This document shows positions 11,289 through 23,596 of a stretch of DNA of 64,000 nt, one piece after another (positions within the stretch are counted from its first letter, which is position 1; every line of letters starts with the position of its first letter). Made by a program: the position numbers and the translations under genes. Origin of the DNA: Hypholoma sublateritium FD-334 SS-4 (Eukaryota; Basidiomycota; Agaricomycetes; Agaricales; Strophariaceae). The notes under the pieces are model-generated. The model made no database searches. It was not told where the DNA came from and was given only the letters and a program-made list of their open reading frames with translations. Location of the stretch: NCBI GenBank assembly GCA_000827495.1, contig KN817531.1:62001-126000 (forward strand), written 5' to 3'.

Positions 11289-14109
11289 ATGAGCAATCAA
11301 CAGGAGGGCTATGACATTATCTTTGCTGGCGGTCTGTTTTTCTTTCCTTTCCTGAACCTACTCATTGATACATCTATGCGCCATAGGCGGCAGTACGGCA
11401 TGTGTGACAGCGGGCCGTCTAGCCCAGGCAGATCCCTCTCTGAGGATACTCGTAACTAGCTAACATCGATCAGCTTGATATTCTCTCAGCGCTGTCTATC
11501 CAGATCTTAGAGGCGGGACATCATACTCGTGAAGTGCCAGAACACATCCAACCCGGGCGGTACATGCGTAACTTGCTGCAGCATATCGACGCTTTTTCTG
11601 AACACACCGCGCGGCCGACCGAGGCACTCGCAAACAGAGCTGTCGTCGTTCCATCCGGACGAGCGGTCGGCGGTGGTTCCAGTGTCAATTGTACGTCCTA
11701 AAATGCTAGCGGCTTTTCTGCCATTAAGTGATGCTGTCGAAGTCACCACATATACTCGGGCCGCTGCTTCAGATTATGATGACTGGGAGTTCGTATACGG
11801 AAATAAAGGCTGGGGGTCAAAAGATCTGATCCCCCTCCTCAAAAAGGTGCGAGCATATGCTCCCTTTCTGGTTAATTTAATTCAAGTAACGAAAACAGGC
11901 CGAAACATATGAAGGCGAAACGTTCAACGACACCCATGGTACTGCAGGCCCGATCAAGATATCATTTGCCCATGGGAATGCCAACGTCGGCGAGGAATTT
12001 TTGAAGGTTGCCTACGCGTATGACACAGAAAGATCGGTGATTACCGACATGAATGATTTTCAATCTGCCAATGGCTACGCTGTATGTCCTCCTCATAAAG
12101 CACCCTATATTCTGGTCTGAAAATTGACTATAATGATGATTTTTTTTTTGGTTTTCAACGTAGAAATGGGCAAGGTGGTATTATCTGCTCTCTGACTGAC
12201 ACATATATTGAATTGTAAACTCGCAGATATATCGACGGCACCTCGGGGAGGCGGTCAGACACTGCACACCATTATATCTACAATCAAGCAGGAAATAGGA
12301 ATCTGACGGTGCTCGATCGCCAACGAGTTGTCCGTGTAATTATCGAGTGCGCTCGGCCTTATTTCTCCCCGATTTCTGTTGCCACATGTAAAACTCACTC
12401 ACATCTTGATCCTCAATCGTAGGGATGGCCGTGCGGTTGGCGTAGAATATATCAGTGATACCAGACGTCAAAGCGTAAACGCTTCGATCGCGACCAAGAC
12501 TGTTTGTGCAACGAAACTGGTTGTACTAGCGGCAGGAGCATTCGGGTCTCCCGCCATCTTGGAAAGGTAGGTAAATATATCTTGCATCTCTTTCTTTACT
12601 GACTTTTTTCTGGCGTAACAAGATCTGGGATTGGTACAAACACTGTCCTAAAAGAAAACGGTATCGCCCAAGTCGTAGATCTTCCTGGTGTCGGGGAGAA
12701 TTATATGGGTGAGTTCAATATCTTTCGAGGGACATTGCATATCTGATTGTACGGCTCCGAAAGATCACAACCTGATGATCATCCCTTACTTTGCGAGCGA
12801 CGATGCAGATACATTGGATATAATTAATAGAGGCTCCAAAGAAGACATTGAACGCAAGCGCATTTCACTGTCAGGCCCTATCCTCGAAACGCTGAATCCG
12901 CCATGTGCAGCGCTCATCAAAGAATGGACGGAACATGGCTCGGGGCTCCTCGCAAATAAGTGATACAATTTGATATTTCGACCAAAATATTTCTAACCAC
13001 TCACCTAACAACTCCAGTGCGGTCGATGCCGGGATTATGCTCAGACCAGTAGGATCGGAAGATTTCAAAGAAATAGGTCCAGAGTTTGAGCACCGATGGG
13101 CGTCCTATTTTTCCACAAAGCCCGACAAACCCGTCATGTTACTGGGTGCATTTGCTGCGTAAGTCAGTATCTATTTAAGGTTAGTACATGCACACAAACG
13201 TGACTTTTTTTAGATACACTGGTACGCACCCATCCGCGCCTCGCCGAAAGTATTTCAGCACAGAATACTGGACGGTGAGTTCGGAACTTTACAATAGTGT
13301 GATGTGCTGCTCACTGCGCATCCAGGCGTATCCTATGGCGACCGGACACGTCCATATTACGTCCGGTCTGGACCCTTATGGTAAACTGGATCTGGTCCTC
13401 GGTTTCCTTGAAGAGTGAGTTTGAGTGGTATTCTCTACGTCTATTACTTGGGCAACGCTTCCCCAGTAAATCGGATCTCGGTGTGTTACGATGGTCCTAC
13501 AAATTGTCACGAGAGCTTGCGAGGCGAATGCGCTTCTATCGCGGGGAGCTCGACGTGGCCCACCCACCGTTTCCAGAAGAAAGTCAAGCCGCATGTAAAG
13601 CCGCAAATGGACCGGTGCCCATCTCCGCGCCCAAGATACAATACACACCTGCAGATGACAAAATCATCGATACTTTCCATCGGACCACATGTACGTCAAA
13701 TGTATATGTCATCGCAGGACACGCCCCACTAATATTTTAAATGCTCTGCAGTGGAAACTACTTGGCATTCTGTGCGTGTATGCCGTACATTTCTACTCAT
13801 TTCAGCTACTCAGATTTTGTCGCGAATTAGAGCGGGACTTGTGCAATGAAGCCTCGAAACCAGGGCGGTGTGGTCAGCGAGATGCTTGACGTCTATGGTG
13901 TTCGCAACCTCAAAGTCGCCGGTAAGATCTTTTACTGCCCGCCGCCTACGTGCTCCCCGACGTTGATTTATTTGTACCATCTAGACCTCAGCATTTTACC
14001 CAGCAACGTGGGCGCAAATACGTACAATACCACTCTAGCCATTGGGGAAAAGGCGGCCCTCATTATTGCAGAGGAGCTAGGCATTCACGGAACCACGAAA
14101 GCTGAATAA
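11289..14109 (+). CDS. GMC oxidoreductase, alcohol (methanol) oxidase type
   Basis: Seventeen exons sum to 1890 nt, 629 residues: 11289-11331, 11387-11451, 11504-11690, 11743-11846, 11899-12081, 12164-12174, 12227-12346, 12423-12566, 12623-12708, 12764-12959, 13018-13158, 13214-13274, 13326-13414, 13467-13690, 13752-13771, 13831-13921 and 13985-14109. The FAD-binding loop GGGSTACVTAGRLA, then ILEAGHH, VPSGRAVGGGSSVN and the C-terminal HSSGTCAMKP with VGANTYNTT are GMC signatures. The active-site pair is His (HSSG) and Asn (GANTY), as in methanol/alcohol oxidases rather than the His-His pair of aryl-alcohol oxidases. It would oxidise a primary alcohol with O2, giving aldehyde and H2O2. There is no N-terminal signal peptide, and the C-terminus TKAE is not a peroxisomal PTS1. 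One exon is 11 nt and one 20 nt. Confidence 0.93.
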
Positions 14110-15661
14110 ACGGATGTGAGTAACTGAACAAGCCGCGAATGACAGATCTGACAACTGACAATGGCTGCCTCAGAAATTTGTTAAGATACTGCTTGAGTGT
14201 GCTGAGCACCCATTGTACTGTCTCAAGAAAATGGAAGCCTGCAATACAAGATGACAATTATCGTATTCTGGAATCGCTATGACTCGCAAGCGCGTGCGCC
14301 GGGTGCGCTCTGACTCCTTCATTGCTCATGCCGGAAGGTGCTCTGTTGGCGCTTACTGGCACATCCACCCAGCCTGTCCGCGGCAGTCTGTCTGTTTCAA
14401 GCGCCATGCGATATAAATTGCTCGAGCGCCAGAACGAAGGTCTATTAAAAGCACGCTCAGTCGCTGCGGATGTGTAAGTCTAAGTGGAAGTCGGACCATA
14501 GGCTACTCCGCGTCCCATTAATGAACACCTCTGTCGTCGACAAAAATCTCTCTTTCATTCGGACCACCTAACAAACTCAATACTTGGATCTGGACGAGCG
14601 AGATTGGGTTTGAATGAGGTGTAGTGGTCGCTGAAAAAGTAAGCCGTGTCATTTTTCGGGCTCATATTCTTATGGCTGACTTGTATACTTATTATATCAT
14701 AAGTCTTTGGAAGCTCAGCTCAGAACATAACATTCGCTGCCCCTAAGATTCCGTCCTGACAGAACGAAACCTGATCCTGTGACCACTATCGGTCGAGAAT
14801 CGTCGGTGCACAGGTTATTTATTTCGAAATGCATTCCTATGAGCGCCTAACAGTACTTCTACTAGGTTTCCGTAGTCCGTGTGCGATTCAATCTCCCCTG
14901 ACAAGCAGAACCGTGTTGTTCAAGCATGCTGGGTTGGTGTGCAGTATGATCATGCTGCTAGTGAGAGTTCCATTTCTGATCACTTTCCACCAGAAATTCT
15001 CTGTCAAATCCTCTATCGAATTCCGAGTCCACAACCAAAAAGATTGTCCCTTGGTTCAAGAGTTGGAGTGACCCAAGCGTGCTCAACTCGAAGGTTCGGC
15101 CCACATCATCCTGTGCGCACGATGGGGTGTGACATAAATTGACAGGGTCTCTCCATTACGCGTGGAATGTAAAGCAAACGTCCACATTATCAAGATTTGA
15201 ACTCTCAACTTCTGCTCATCGTTACACGTGTACTGTCCTGCCCGCTCAACGCTGTGGTGGGCACTGGACACCGACCCCGGCAACGGAAGCGGAACTGCTC
15301 TTGGGGCTGTGCCAATTAATGACGTCATCGCTACGGGCGCCAGATGCGCTGATGCCGCTGGCCATGGCTTGCCCTTGCCCTATTTTCCTGACGACAACAA
15401 CAAATCTGCAGTGCCAGCGCCGGGATCGCTGACATAGAATTGATCCGGCCCCGCTTTAGGTGTGCGGGGGCGGTGGTTGCCCTTATTCTTTCATGAAAGC
15501 TATGTGGACGTACCTGTCCCATTTTATCCTGGAGTCGGGATGTCAAGCTCAAGAATGTCTGCTTTGCTATTTGCGAGAATCCTGTCCTCTTGGCTATCCG
15601 GTGGGCTATAAAGCTTGAAATGGCGAACGTCTTTCTGCCTCCTCACCCAACTTACTCAGCC
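14110..15661. other. Intergenic with a possible F-box-like remnant
   Basis: No intact gene. On the plus strand 14962-15035 reads SISDHFPPEILCQILYRIPSP, which looks like the start of an F-box (L-P-P-E-I-hydrophobic). It runs into a stop at 15140-15142 with no clear continuation, so it is either a decayed F-box gene or chance. A TATA-like tataaa at 14412-14417 has no clear gene behind it. Confidence 0.3.
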
Positions 15662-16231
15662 ATGGACTCCTTCACAATCGACCCCCTCCTCGCATACTCT
15701 CAGCATAGCGCAGATGCCACCCCCGTCCCCGGCCAATTCAGGTGGGACCTGCGCCAATCTAGTGAGAACGCCCGCCGCACCAATCCTGATGAAGACATAA
15801 CCTTTGCCGACCTCGCACGTCCGGCGACACAACCACCACTCGGTTCGCTCGACATAACGTGCGGCATCTTCCCTGGCGAATGGCCCATAAAGATCCGTCG
15901 CCCGGAAGGCATCACAGTGTCGGACGTGTTGGAAGGCATTCGTACCGCGCTTCTCCAGCGGATCTCGCATACCGAATACACTGCGTATCCCGAGAATCAG
16001 AAACAGCGAATTGCTGACGTGTTCAACAGTCGTTGGCTGGCTGCGCCGGACCCGACCGCATGTCGCCAGAACGGCGTCCTTCGACTTGACTGCTTGCTGT
16101 ATCACACAATGTTCGCTGGGCTGTCGGTCTCACCGGACAACCCCCGCTCCTGTATCTTGACCTTGCGCAGGCAACCTGACCATCGACGGACCCCTTCTGC
16201 TGAGACTCAGCCTGGACCTCCCCGCAATTGA
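15662..16231 (+). CDS. DUF6699-domain protein
   Basis: Single exon of 189 residues. The pattern DPLLAYS...FRWDLRQ...LARPATQPPLGSLDI...WPIKIRRPEGITVSDVLEGI...TEYTAYP...RLDCLLYHTMFAGLSV follows the Agaricomycete DUF6699 domain, whose role is unknown. The frame is open upstream to 15590 with in-frame ATGs at 15590 and 15620. I chose the ATG at 15662 because its context is good (agccatgg) and a TATA-like tataaag lies at 15608-15614, which would put the transcript start downstream of the first ATG. Codon use is GC-rich at third positions, unlike the flanking AT-rich DNA. Confidence 0.75.
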   Translation: MDSFTIDPLLAYSQHSADATPVPGQFRWDLRQSSENARRTNPDEDITFADLARPATQPPLGSLDITCGIFPGEWPIKIRRPEGITVSDVLEGIRTALLQRISHTEYTAYPENQKQRIADVFNSRWLAAPDPTACRQNGVLRLDCLLYHTMFAGLSVSPDNPRSCILTLRRQPDHRRTPSAETQPGPPRN

Positions 16232-17014
16232 CGATCGACACTTACTATGCCGTTGACATTCACCCGACACTGTACCTTCTTTCGATATCTTCGCCAGTGA
16301 GTCCAAAAGTATTCTATCAATGCTCAGCGCTCATTAACAAACACTTGACGCACAGTGGGGGCATCGCTACGTGCTCCATTGATTATTCCCCGGCAATATA
16401 GCCTGGGTCGTATACCCAACTCTATCTTCAACACGGACATCTCTCGACGCACAGGGGCACGTTTCTGTGTCACTGTTCTGCTTATGTAGTATACATTTTC
16501 GCTTTCGATTTTTGATTTATAGTGGCTATTCATCGTGTATGTACCCAATCCTCGGATATCCACATTTCTGGAAAGCAGGAGATTATATCTGTCGTGTATA
16601 CTTTTTTTTCGCCAACTCCATCTGTCTTACAGCGTGTCGGATTTACAAACCACTTGCTCACATTTTTTGTCGATATGTCAATGGTGCTTATAAGTTACCT
16701 ATGTCACCTAATGTTTATAATGCTATAGCCCTCTAATGATTTCATTCTTGTCTCTCCGCTCTATTCGCGATACAACCTTGCGGAAGTCTTGAATTCGGAG
16801 CTTTGCGCGAGTACATCATATGTATGTAACCATACGCGCGCGCGCACCAGACCGCAAAGAGGTTGCTGCCAGGTTTATAAGTCTCGACGACCCGAAAGTT
16901 CGTCGAGGTTCTATTTGCGACTCTTGTAGCCTGCTTTACGCTGAAATCCTGTACCAGACTTTGAGGATCGTGCTAGCTAGTGTACATGTAGAGGGTATAT
17001 ATAACCACTTCCAA
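16232..17014. other. Intergenic, no gene seen
   Basis: AT-rich spacer between two convergent genes. ORFs at 16467-16736 are low-complexity, Cys/Phe/Tyr-rich translations without introns or family resemblance. A short alternating tract (cgcgcgcgc) lies near 16835-16845. Confidence 0.4.
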
Positions 17015-17872
17015 TCATTTCCAGTCGAAGTCCCGAAGTCCAATTGCGAAGTCAGGAAGCTCATTCCTCCGATTCTCCAGGAATTTATTCTCGGCTGGGT
17101 ATCCTTGAGCTGTCCGTCCCCGCATATAAATAGGGTGCTGCGCGGACGGGAATATGATGGCCACTCCGACTTGCAGCGTTTTCGATGTTGTCGACTCGGA
17201 CATGGGTAGCGACTTAGGTTCATATGTCTCCTTCACCAGTGTCTGGCTCTGCCCACGCCGCCAAGGCCGCCAAAGGAAGTGTATGCGTGGATCGAGCAGA
17301 TTCGTGCGCAAAGAGGCCGGCCGGGCAGTCGGGGCAATGGCCGCTAGGCCGATCTTCTCATCGTGCTCGATTTCATCGAGCGATATGGTTCTAGCCGACA
17401 GGGGCTGTAGAACCCAGTAAATGAACGGTCAGTTACACGAGCGCTTATTTAATTGGCGGCGCTTGGCAGCACCCGAAGTGTACTTGGCACTCACCATCAT
17501 CTTGGTCCATTCGCCATTGTGGTACCCCACGCCGCCGGAGACTTGCCGCCAAGTCACATCATCTGCATCCCACATATCCCATAATTTCGGCTTCGCGGGA
17601 AGTATGAATGTCGGCTTGCGCTCTACGGCGCTCGTAGGCAGGCTTCCGAACGTGAGGGAACGCCCGAACACTCGCCGCCAGCCGAATACGATGACCATCG
17701 CCCCGGTAAACAGGCCTATCGCCAAGAATGCCAGGATCAAGGGAGGGGATCCGGCTGGAGACAATGACGAGTGCTGTTCGTTCGCACCTGGCGGCGGGGG
17801 CGGGGGCGGCCTCGGTGGGGGTGTAGGTGACGGCGAACTTGACGTCGTTGACGTCGGCGTTTGCAGTGCCAT
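17015..17872 (-). CDS. Proline-rich single-pass membrane protein, basidiomycete-type unknown
   Basis: Two exons (17872-17495 and 17404-17015) give 768 nt, 255 residues. The N-terminus is a Ser/Thr/Pro stretch with runs of six and seven Pro. One transmembrane helix follows at about residues 43-63 (PPLILAFLAIGLFTGAMVIVFGW). The C-terminal domain has RKPTFILPAKPKLWDMW and, after the splice, LQVGVAIIFPSAQH, a beta-strand block I associate with many basidiomycete orphan proteins. The Pro-rich part without a cleavable signal suggests a type III or tail-side topology. Function unknown. The intron donor is gtgagt and the acceptor is tacag. Confidence 0.75.
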
Positions 17873-18360
17873 GGACTGCGCTATGAGTGGCGACGCAGAG
17901 AGGCTGTGGGTGTGCTGACGTTCGCCGTTCTCTCTACATATAGGCCAGTGTGAACATCTGTATCATGATCCAACATGTCCCCCTATGAATAGCGAGTTGA
18001 CGACTGTTGACGATAACAGGACGGACAGAATAAGTTATAAATAGGACACTTCATGGGAGCAAGCTCTGCTCTTTCGGTAGTCTTTTGAATGAAACCGCAC
18101 ATGTATGGCAAGGTCCGCAGTCAGTCTGAGTTACTCACAAATAAGCCTCCCTTCGAGGCGGCGATCTCGAAATAAACGGCAGAAAACGCCATGTACAGTT
18201 AGACTATGTTACATAGATCGGACATTGTTAAAGGAGCACATAAAGAGAGGAGATAACAGGTCCTTAGTAATCCCAACTAGTAATCCCAACTCAAAGTCTT
18301 TTAGGCGGGTGCGAACGTAGAACAAGGGCGAAATTCGCCGGAGAATGGGCTGCATTTGAC
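17873..18360. other. Intergenic, no gene seen
   Basis: Spacer between the 5' end of the membrane-protein gene and the 3' end of the P450 gene. The ORF at 18105-18320 (+) has no family resemblance. TATA-like ttataaata at 18031-18039 lies upstream (about 160 bp) of the minus-strand gene start and could serve it. Confidence 0.35.
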
Positions 18361-20269
18361 CTATAAGTCTCGCCGCCTGATCCCAACAGTACAACTAAGT
18401 GGTTTCCGAAGGAAGCCCTCTCTCGTACTCAGCTGTTAATCGTCGGCCATGTCAGTGTTTACTTTTCTGACAATTAATCAGCATTCAAGTGCGCACCTGT
18501 TGGTCTTCGCTCTCAAGGACAATATCGTATCTGCGCATGATTGATGAAACGATGATCTGCAGCTCCAGGAAGGCCAAGTTTCGGCCCACACAAGCTCTGT
18601 GATGGGCATCAGAAATAATGCACAGTGGAAACCTTGATGTCAATCGTACCTGGGACCGAAGGAAAAGGGGTTGAACGTCTTCTGAATATCCGCTTGATCA
18701 CGCTCAAACCAGCGCTCGGGGCGGTATGCCTCGACGTCATCTCCCCATATTGCCTTGTCCCGGTGAATCGTGTAGCTTGGAACACTCAAGACAGTTCCTG
18801 CCGGGAAGAATTGATCAAGGACCGAGAATCCTCCATCAGGAATAACTCGGGGAAGCCCCAGCGCGGACGTAGAATGGAGTCGCATCGCTTCGTTTATACA
18901 AGCGTCCAGGTAGGGGAGGCGTTTACTCTGTTGGCCGGTTGTGACTAGCTCATCCTCTGTGCCTAGTTGCTCGTCGAGCTCTTTCTGAAGCTTGATCTGG
19001 GAAGGGCGATTGCGAGCAAGATAGTAAATGATAGCGCACGTGGAGCTAGTTTGAGAATATGATGAGGATCAGCGATTTATGAACGGATATTCTTGTCAGC
19101 TCACTTGGAAGTAGTATCAGACCCAGCAATCAAGAGTGTCAGAGCCTCTGCCGTTAGGTCCTCGCGGCTCAATAGGTTTCCGTCACTGTCGCGCGCATCC
19201 TGGAGCTTGCTCAGTAAGTCGACCCTGTCGGTTGGGTTTTGCAATCGTTTTGAGACAGCCATGATGGCAATCCCTGCGAGGGACTTGACGTCCTTCTGGC
19301 CTTGCCTATACCACGGAAGGTGACATACAAGTGGACGCCATGAGGGAGGTAAGACGCCCATAGACATCGAGTACTCCCCTCGCCCATTCAGGATTTGGAT
19401 AGCAGGTATTTCGATGACGTCCACCGCGGTTTTGCTGCCGTAGTTGTTCATAACAGCTTCCTGATTCGTCGGGACGTTTGCTAAGTCTCTTCCGGCTTCA
19501 ATCATGCCAAATGGGCCTCCGAAGGCAAGATCACCAATGATGTCGAAGGCAAGATAGTTAACCCCTAGTCATACACCAGGTTTAGCAATGCTTATCGCAT
19601 TAGTTGGAAGTGACCAGAACGCACATGGTAGGCAGTCTAGCCAGAGTCTTCCTCCTTGGCCTTTCCAGCCCTCTCCTTCTTGCCCCGATTGTCCTTTGAT
19701 GGCCAGGTCGAAGAGGCGATCCCATTGCCGGAGCAAATTCCCGACATAAGCGCGAATGTGGGGTTCGAACTCCACTACGCTCTTCTGCGAGAATATATGA
19801 GAGATAATCTTTCGCTTGCGCGCATGCTCATGGCGGTCCCGAGTGTTAAATATGCCTCGCTTGATCGACACAAAAGCATCATAGAAGTTTGATTTCAGTG
19901 CCCCATTTCCATGCCCGTAGACGATTGAGAGAGCATCTGGTTCAGCAATAGAAACATGGTTTGGTGCAAGACGAACGATAGGTCCTTGAAGCGGGAGGGA
20001 CTGCGTTAGCCACGAGCAACAACGTTCAGATCGTTCAAATGCCACGAACCATATTTCTGGTGCATACCATGCACGATTTCTGACCGGTGGCCGTTCTTGG
20101 AGATGTATCCCAACCATACGTCGGAGAACTTTGCGAGAAAAGGACCAGGATATTTGCGGAGCCCGTGAGTGTCTAGGAGGTATGGGACAAGATGAACCAG
20201 CGCGAACGCTGCCGACGCTAGCAGCGCTAGCGTCGAAAGGTCAAAGTTTGGGTAGAGGAAGCTTGACAT
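18361..20269 (-). CDS. Cytochrome P450, CYP53-like (benzoate 4-monooxygenase type)
   Basis: Six exons (20269-20050, 19984-19625, 19564-19105, 19045-18650, 18596-18497, 18432-18361) sum to 1608 nt, 535 residues. An N-terminal membrane anchor (residues 11-33) precedes YPGPFLAKFSDVWLGY. Canonical P450 motifs are all present: I-helix AGSDTTS, ExxR as EAMR, PERW, and heme loop FSFGPRACVGRNLA with the Cys ligand. The block KSNFYDAFVSIKRGIFNTRDRHEHARKRK, read as KSNFYDAFVSI followed by GIFNTRDRHEHARKRK, matches my memory of fungal CYP53 enzymes. These para-hydroxylate benzoate and O-demethylate methoxybenzoates in the ER with NADPH-P450 reductase. All motifs are intact, so the gene looks functional. 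Exact CYP family needs an identity score. Confidence 0.92.
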
Positions 20270-21963
20270 GTGGAACCGGTGGAAAGGCGAGCGTGTTCAT
20301 ATAACCAAGACCCGGAGTGGATCTTTATATACATGGTCCTAAGGTCAGATTGGAGTGAAACTGGGTAGATCGCGCCCCGTTTGGGAGCTGCAAGGCATCA
20401 GCCGAACCATTGCAGCGGTAAATGGAGTACATAAGCTCTTGTAAGCTGGCTTGTGCACGGGACTTTGATCCGGGGGACCGGTGTCCTCAAATTGAGTGGC
20501 CGTGAGTGGCCGAACTCGCAAGTACTCCGAATGCCAACCAGATGCACTCCGTTGAAGCGTTTTCCAGAGTGGAGACCATCGATGGGTTCCAAAGGAGCGG
20601 AGCTAACTGAATAAACGGAGTCCAACTGAATAAATAACAAAGTTAGTGTGCGCTTATTACGAGGATGATCGCTTCGCGTAGGATAGATATTTGATACTAT
20701 GGTCTACGTCTACAACCCTGACCCACGATGTCACAATGGCGAGAGCTATTCTGCAGGCTGAAATCGGAGAGGAAGCAGCGATTGGAAAGTCGCCGATAGC
20801 AGCGGAGTTAGCGAGTCATCCAATGGCCAAAGAATCATTACTTTGAGGTTTTTTTGGAGCCAATATCCCTGATCGTGGCTAAAGAGCTTTTTTTCGGAGG
20901 GTTAAGATCGCCTTGAGAGCAAAGTAAATTTATGAGTATGTGCGTGTGTTGTGTTAATCAATACTTGCACAGAAGGAGCAGAGTTTTCTGGGAAAACGCA
21001 TTTTTACCCAAGACTACATATTACTTTGTGTAACGCAAATATACTTTCCGGTTGCGTAACGTGTTTGCAAAAAGGTCGACCTTATAGCTGTCCTTTAAAT
21101 CCATGCACATTGCGTAGAATTTGCAAAACTTCTGGGCTTCCTATCCGACACTCATCAAGTGACGCGCCAATTCCATTATTAGCTTTCTGTCCACGGTAAA
21201 CGTCCCACCGGAATAATAATGTACAACTGAGCGTGTGTTGAAGCGGACGATGGAGTCGGAATCGCTTGGGTCAGCTTCCTTCTGCATTCTCATTCAAAAT
21301 GGATCTGTGGTGAATAATTTGTGTAATAAATAATTCTGAGTGAGGACGAGATTTGCTGTTCAATCTCGTTCGGCTTGCACGGTCAACGCGATCGACGTCA
21401 ATTTAGATCTGGTTGTGGAATTTTTGCGGTTGGAAATCGCCGTAATACTGCGTCTAAGGCAAGCTTGAGGTGTCAACATGTCAAGGATTGGACGTCAACA
21501 AGTATCTCACTGGGGTCCAACTTGAGGTTATTATTCTTACGAAAAGGTCTCAGTGAGGCAAAAATATCTCTGAGTCCTGACCAAATTGAAAGCCTTGAGG
21601 TCGGTAGAAGCAAAGCAGACGACGCGCATGACTTCACTCCAAGTGAGCTCTTTTTTGGAGAATTGTTCTCCGAAAGGGAGCTGACTATTGAAATCTTGCC
21701 GAGCCACTGCCGGCATTGGCATTCTAGGCACCCTAGCCCCACGCCCAATGAACAACCTCCGAAATAACATGGCCAAAGATGGGCATCATTTCCTTTGCGC
21801 TGGTTGGCGAGATACTCTACGTGTCCATCTGCTTGTCTTCGAGTTTCTTGGATTTGCTTTGCCAGTGCTGAATTCGCAGCCCGAACTCGAGCAGGTTGTG
21901 TTATTTATACCCGCCAGGGCGAAATATACCCTCACAGCGATGCTGATTACTCCTGGTACTAGG
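20270..21963. other. Intergenic, no gene seen
   Basis: This is the shared 5' side of the P450 (-) and the secreted glycoprotein (+), 1.7 kb. The ORF at 21375-21767 (+) has no introns and no family resemblance. Two T-rich tracts near 20850 and 20890 repeat a similar context (gttttttt / ctttttttc). Confidence 0.35.
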
Positions 21964-23596
21964 ATGCAAGTGCTTAATTTGTCTCATGCCCTGATTGCGG
22001 CACTTTCCATGGCAAAGCTTGTCCTCGGACAAGGCCAGTGTGGCACAGGCTCAAATCAGAATTCGGACTGCCGAAACGCATTCAGTATGTTCAGCGTTCT
22101 TCTGTTACATACACATCAGTTCAACCACCTGGCCATCTCCAGTAAACTCTTTGACAGACTTTTGTCTGTTTGCCCCGCCAAGCCCTGGTGCAGATTCCAC
22201 TATCGGAGATACAGAAGTACGTACCTCTTTCTGGTGCGGATGGCTTGAATTCAACCTTGCATATCAGAAAATCGAAGTGGCCTGGTGCATGAGGGTGAGC
22301 TATAAACTATGTGACTAGTATCCCGTTTTAGAGGATATGCTCACATTATCTAGAGTGGGACGGGCGCGCGTCTGATTCCGAACGGTACCATCACCAGTGC
22401 CCACTTCGTTCAGACCCCAGATTTTGTCCAGATCACTGGTATGATGCGCCACAGTTAAGTATATAAAATACCAAATTGAATCCCATACCCATGATCAGGT
22501 ATTGGAAGGCTAACTATGTTAAATATACCCTTGGGAGATTCCGGTGTGAGCGTTCTGTTTCTTATTTTTTAGAAAGAAAATAACCAAAATTACCAGGGAG
22601 AGGTCTGTGCCAAAATGTGATTTCGGCAGCAAAAAATTAATGCTTTACCATTGATAGTTGGACCCTCATGGAGCGGACGGAAATGGTACGTGAAAGTGAC
22701 TATAGCCATGGAGTAAACTTGAGGCGCACTATCTGAAATATTGCGACAGGAAATCCTGTCGGCGGTCTTGTGTTCTCGTCTGCTTTCGGTCAACTGGAAC
22801 AGATTCAGGAATGGACAGTGAGTCCCCCCCGCCATCATGGGAAATAGCCAAGCTCATGGCCCGTCCTTCAGAATTTTATGTCCGACAGTGAATTTTGTTT
22901 TCGCGCATGCAAGCCCGGTCCCAAAGCTCCTACCTTCTGTCAGCATATCTATGATGTAATGGGATGCCAGTGGAACATGCCAGGGAATTACGATGGGGGT
23001 TTTGACCAGTGTGCCGCGGATAGCGGCGAGGTACGGACACGCTCGCACATGATTTATCAATGGTAACGATGCTAACCGTAACTCTCTCATAGCCTATGGG
23101 TGTCTACGGAACGTCGACGTTTTTTCAAGGACAGCCAGCCACGCCTCTTGCGCACCCTGTCCCCGCATCTTCGTTGTGCACTGCCACAAATACCATAGGG
23201 AATGGCCTGCCAGGGCTCATAGTCTCCAGCACAATCCCACCCGTCCCTATACCGAGCAGCACGACTTTGACGGATAATACAACACCTACGTCATCCCCAG
23301 CCGCCATGTCTAAAACTACGTCTGGCAGCTCGGGTTCGTCGTCGATACCGACTACGTCTTTGCAGATCCCCACGACGCCGGGAAGTTCAACATCTAGCAC
23401 ACTCACACTGGCCACATCCACAAGTATTTCCGTGACATCCTCCACTGGCGCGGCTACCAGTATCTCTCCGACAGCTACAAATACTACAGTCTCCGCTGCT
23501 TTTCCAGCCGTAGGCCGGTGGAATAAATTCATTCTCATGGGTGGCGCAGCTGCGGTCGGCTTTACGCTTGCAGGGGTCTTCCGAGTCTTTGTTTGA
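21964..23596 (+). CDS. Secreted GPI-type glycoprotein ('macrofage activating glycoprotein' family)
   Basis: Ten exons (21964-22084, 22143-22216, 22268-22294, 22354-22438, 22499-22545, 22597-22602, 22658-22685, 22750-22817, 22872-23030, 23093-23596) sum to 1119 nt, 372 residues. A signal peptide (about 22 residues, ending LVLGQ) is followed by a Cys-rich domain: QCGTGSNQNSDCRNAF, DFCLFAPP, KIEVAWC, AHFVQTPDFVQITG, GELDPHGADGNGNPVGG, EFCFRACKPG, CQHIYDVMGC and MGVYGTSTFFQG. A long Ser/Thr-rich, probably O-glycosylated stretch and a hydrophobic C-terminal GPI signal (ILMGGAAAVGFTLAGVF) follow. This layout is that of the basidiomycete surface proteins annotated under the odd name 'macrofage activating glycoprotein'; their role is not known. 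Exon 6 is only 6 nt. Confidence 0.88.
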
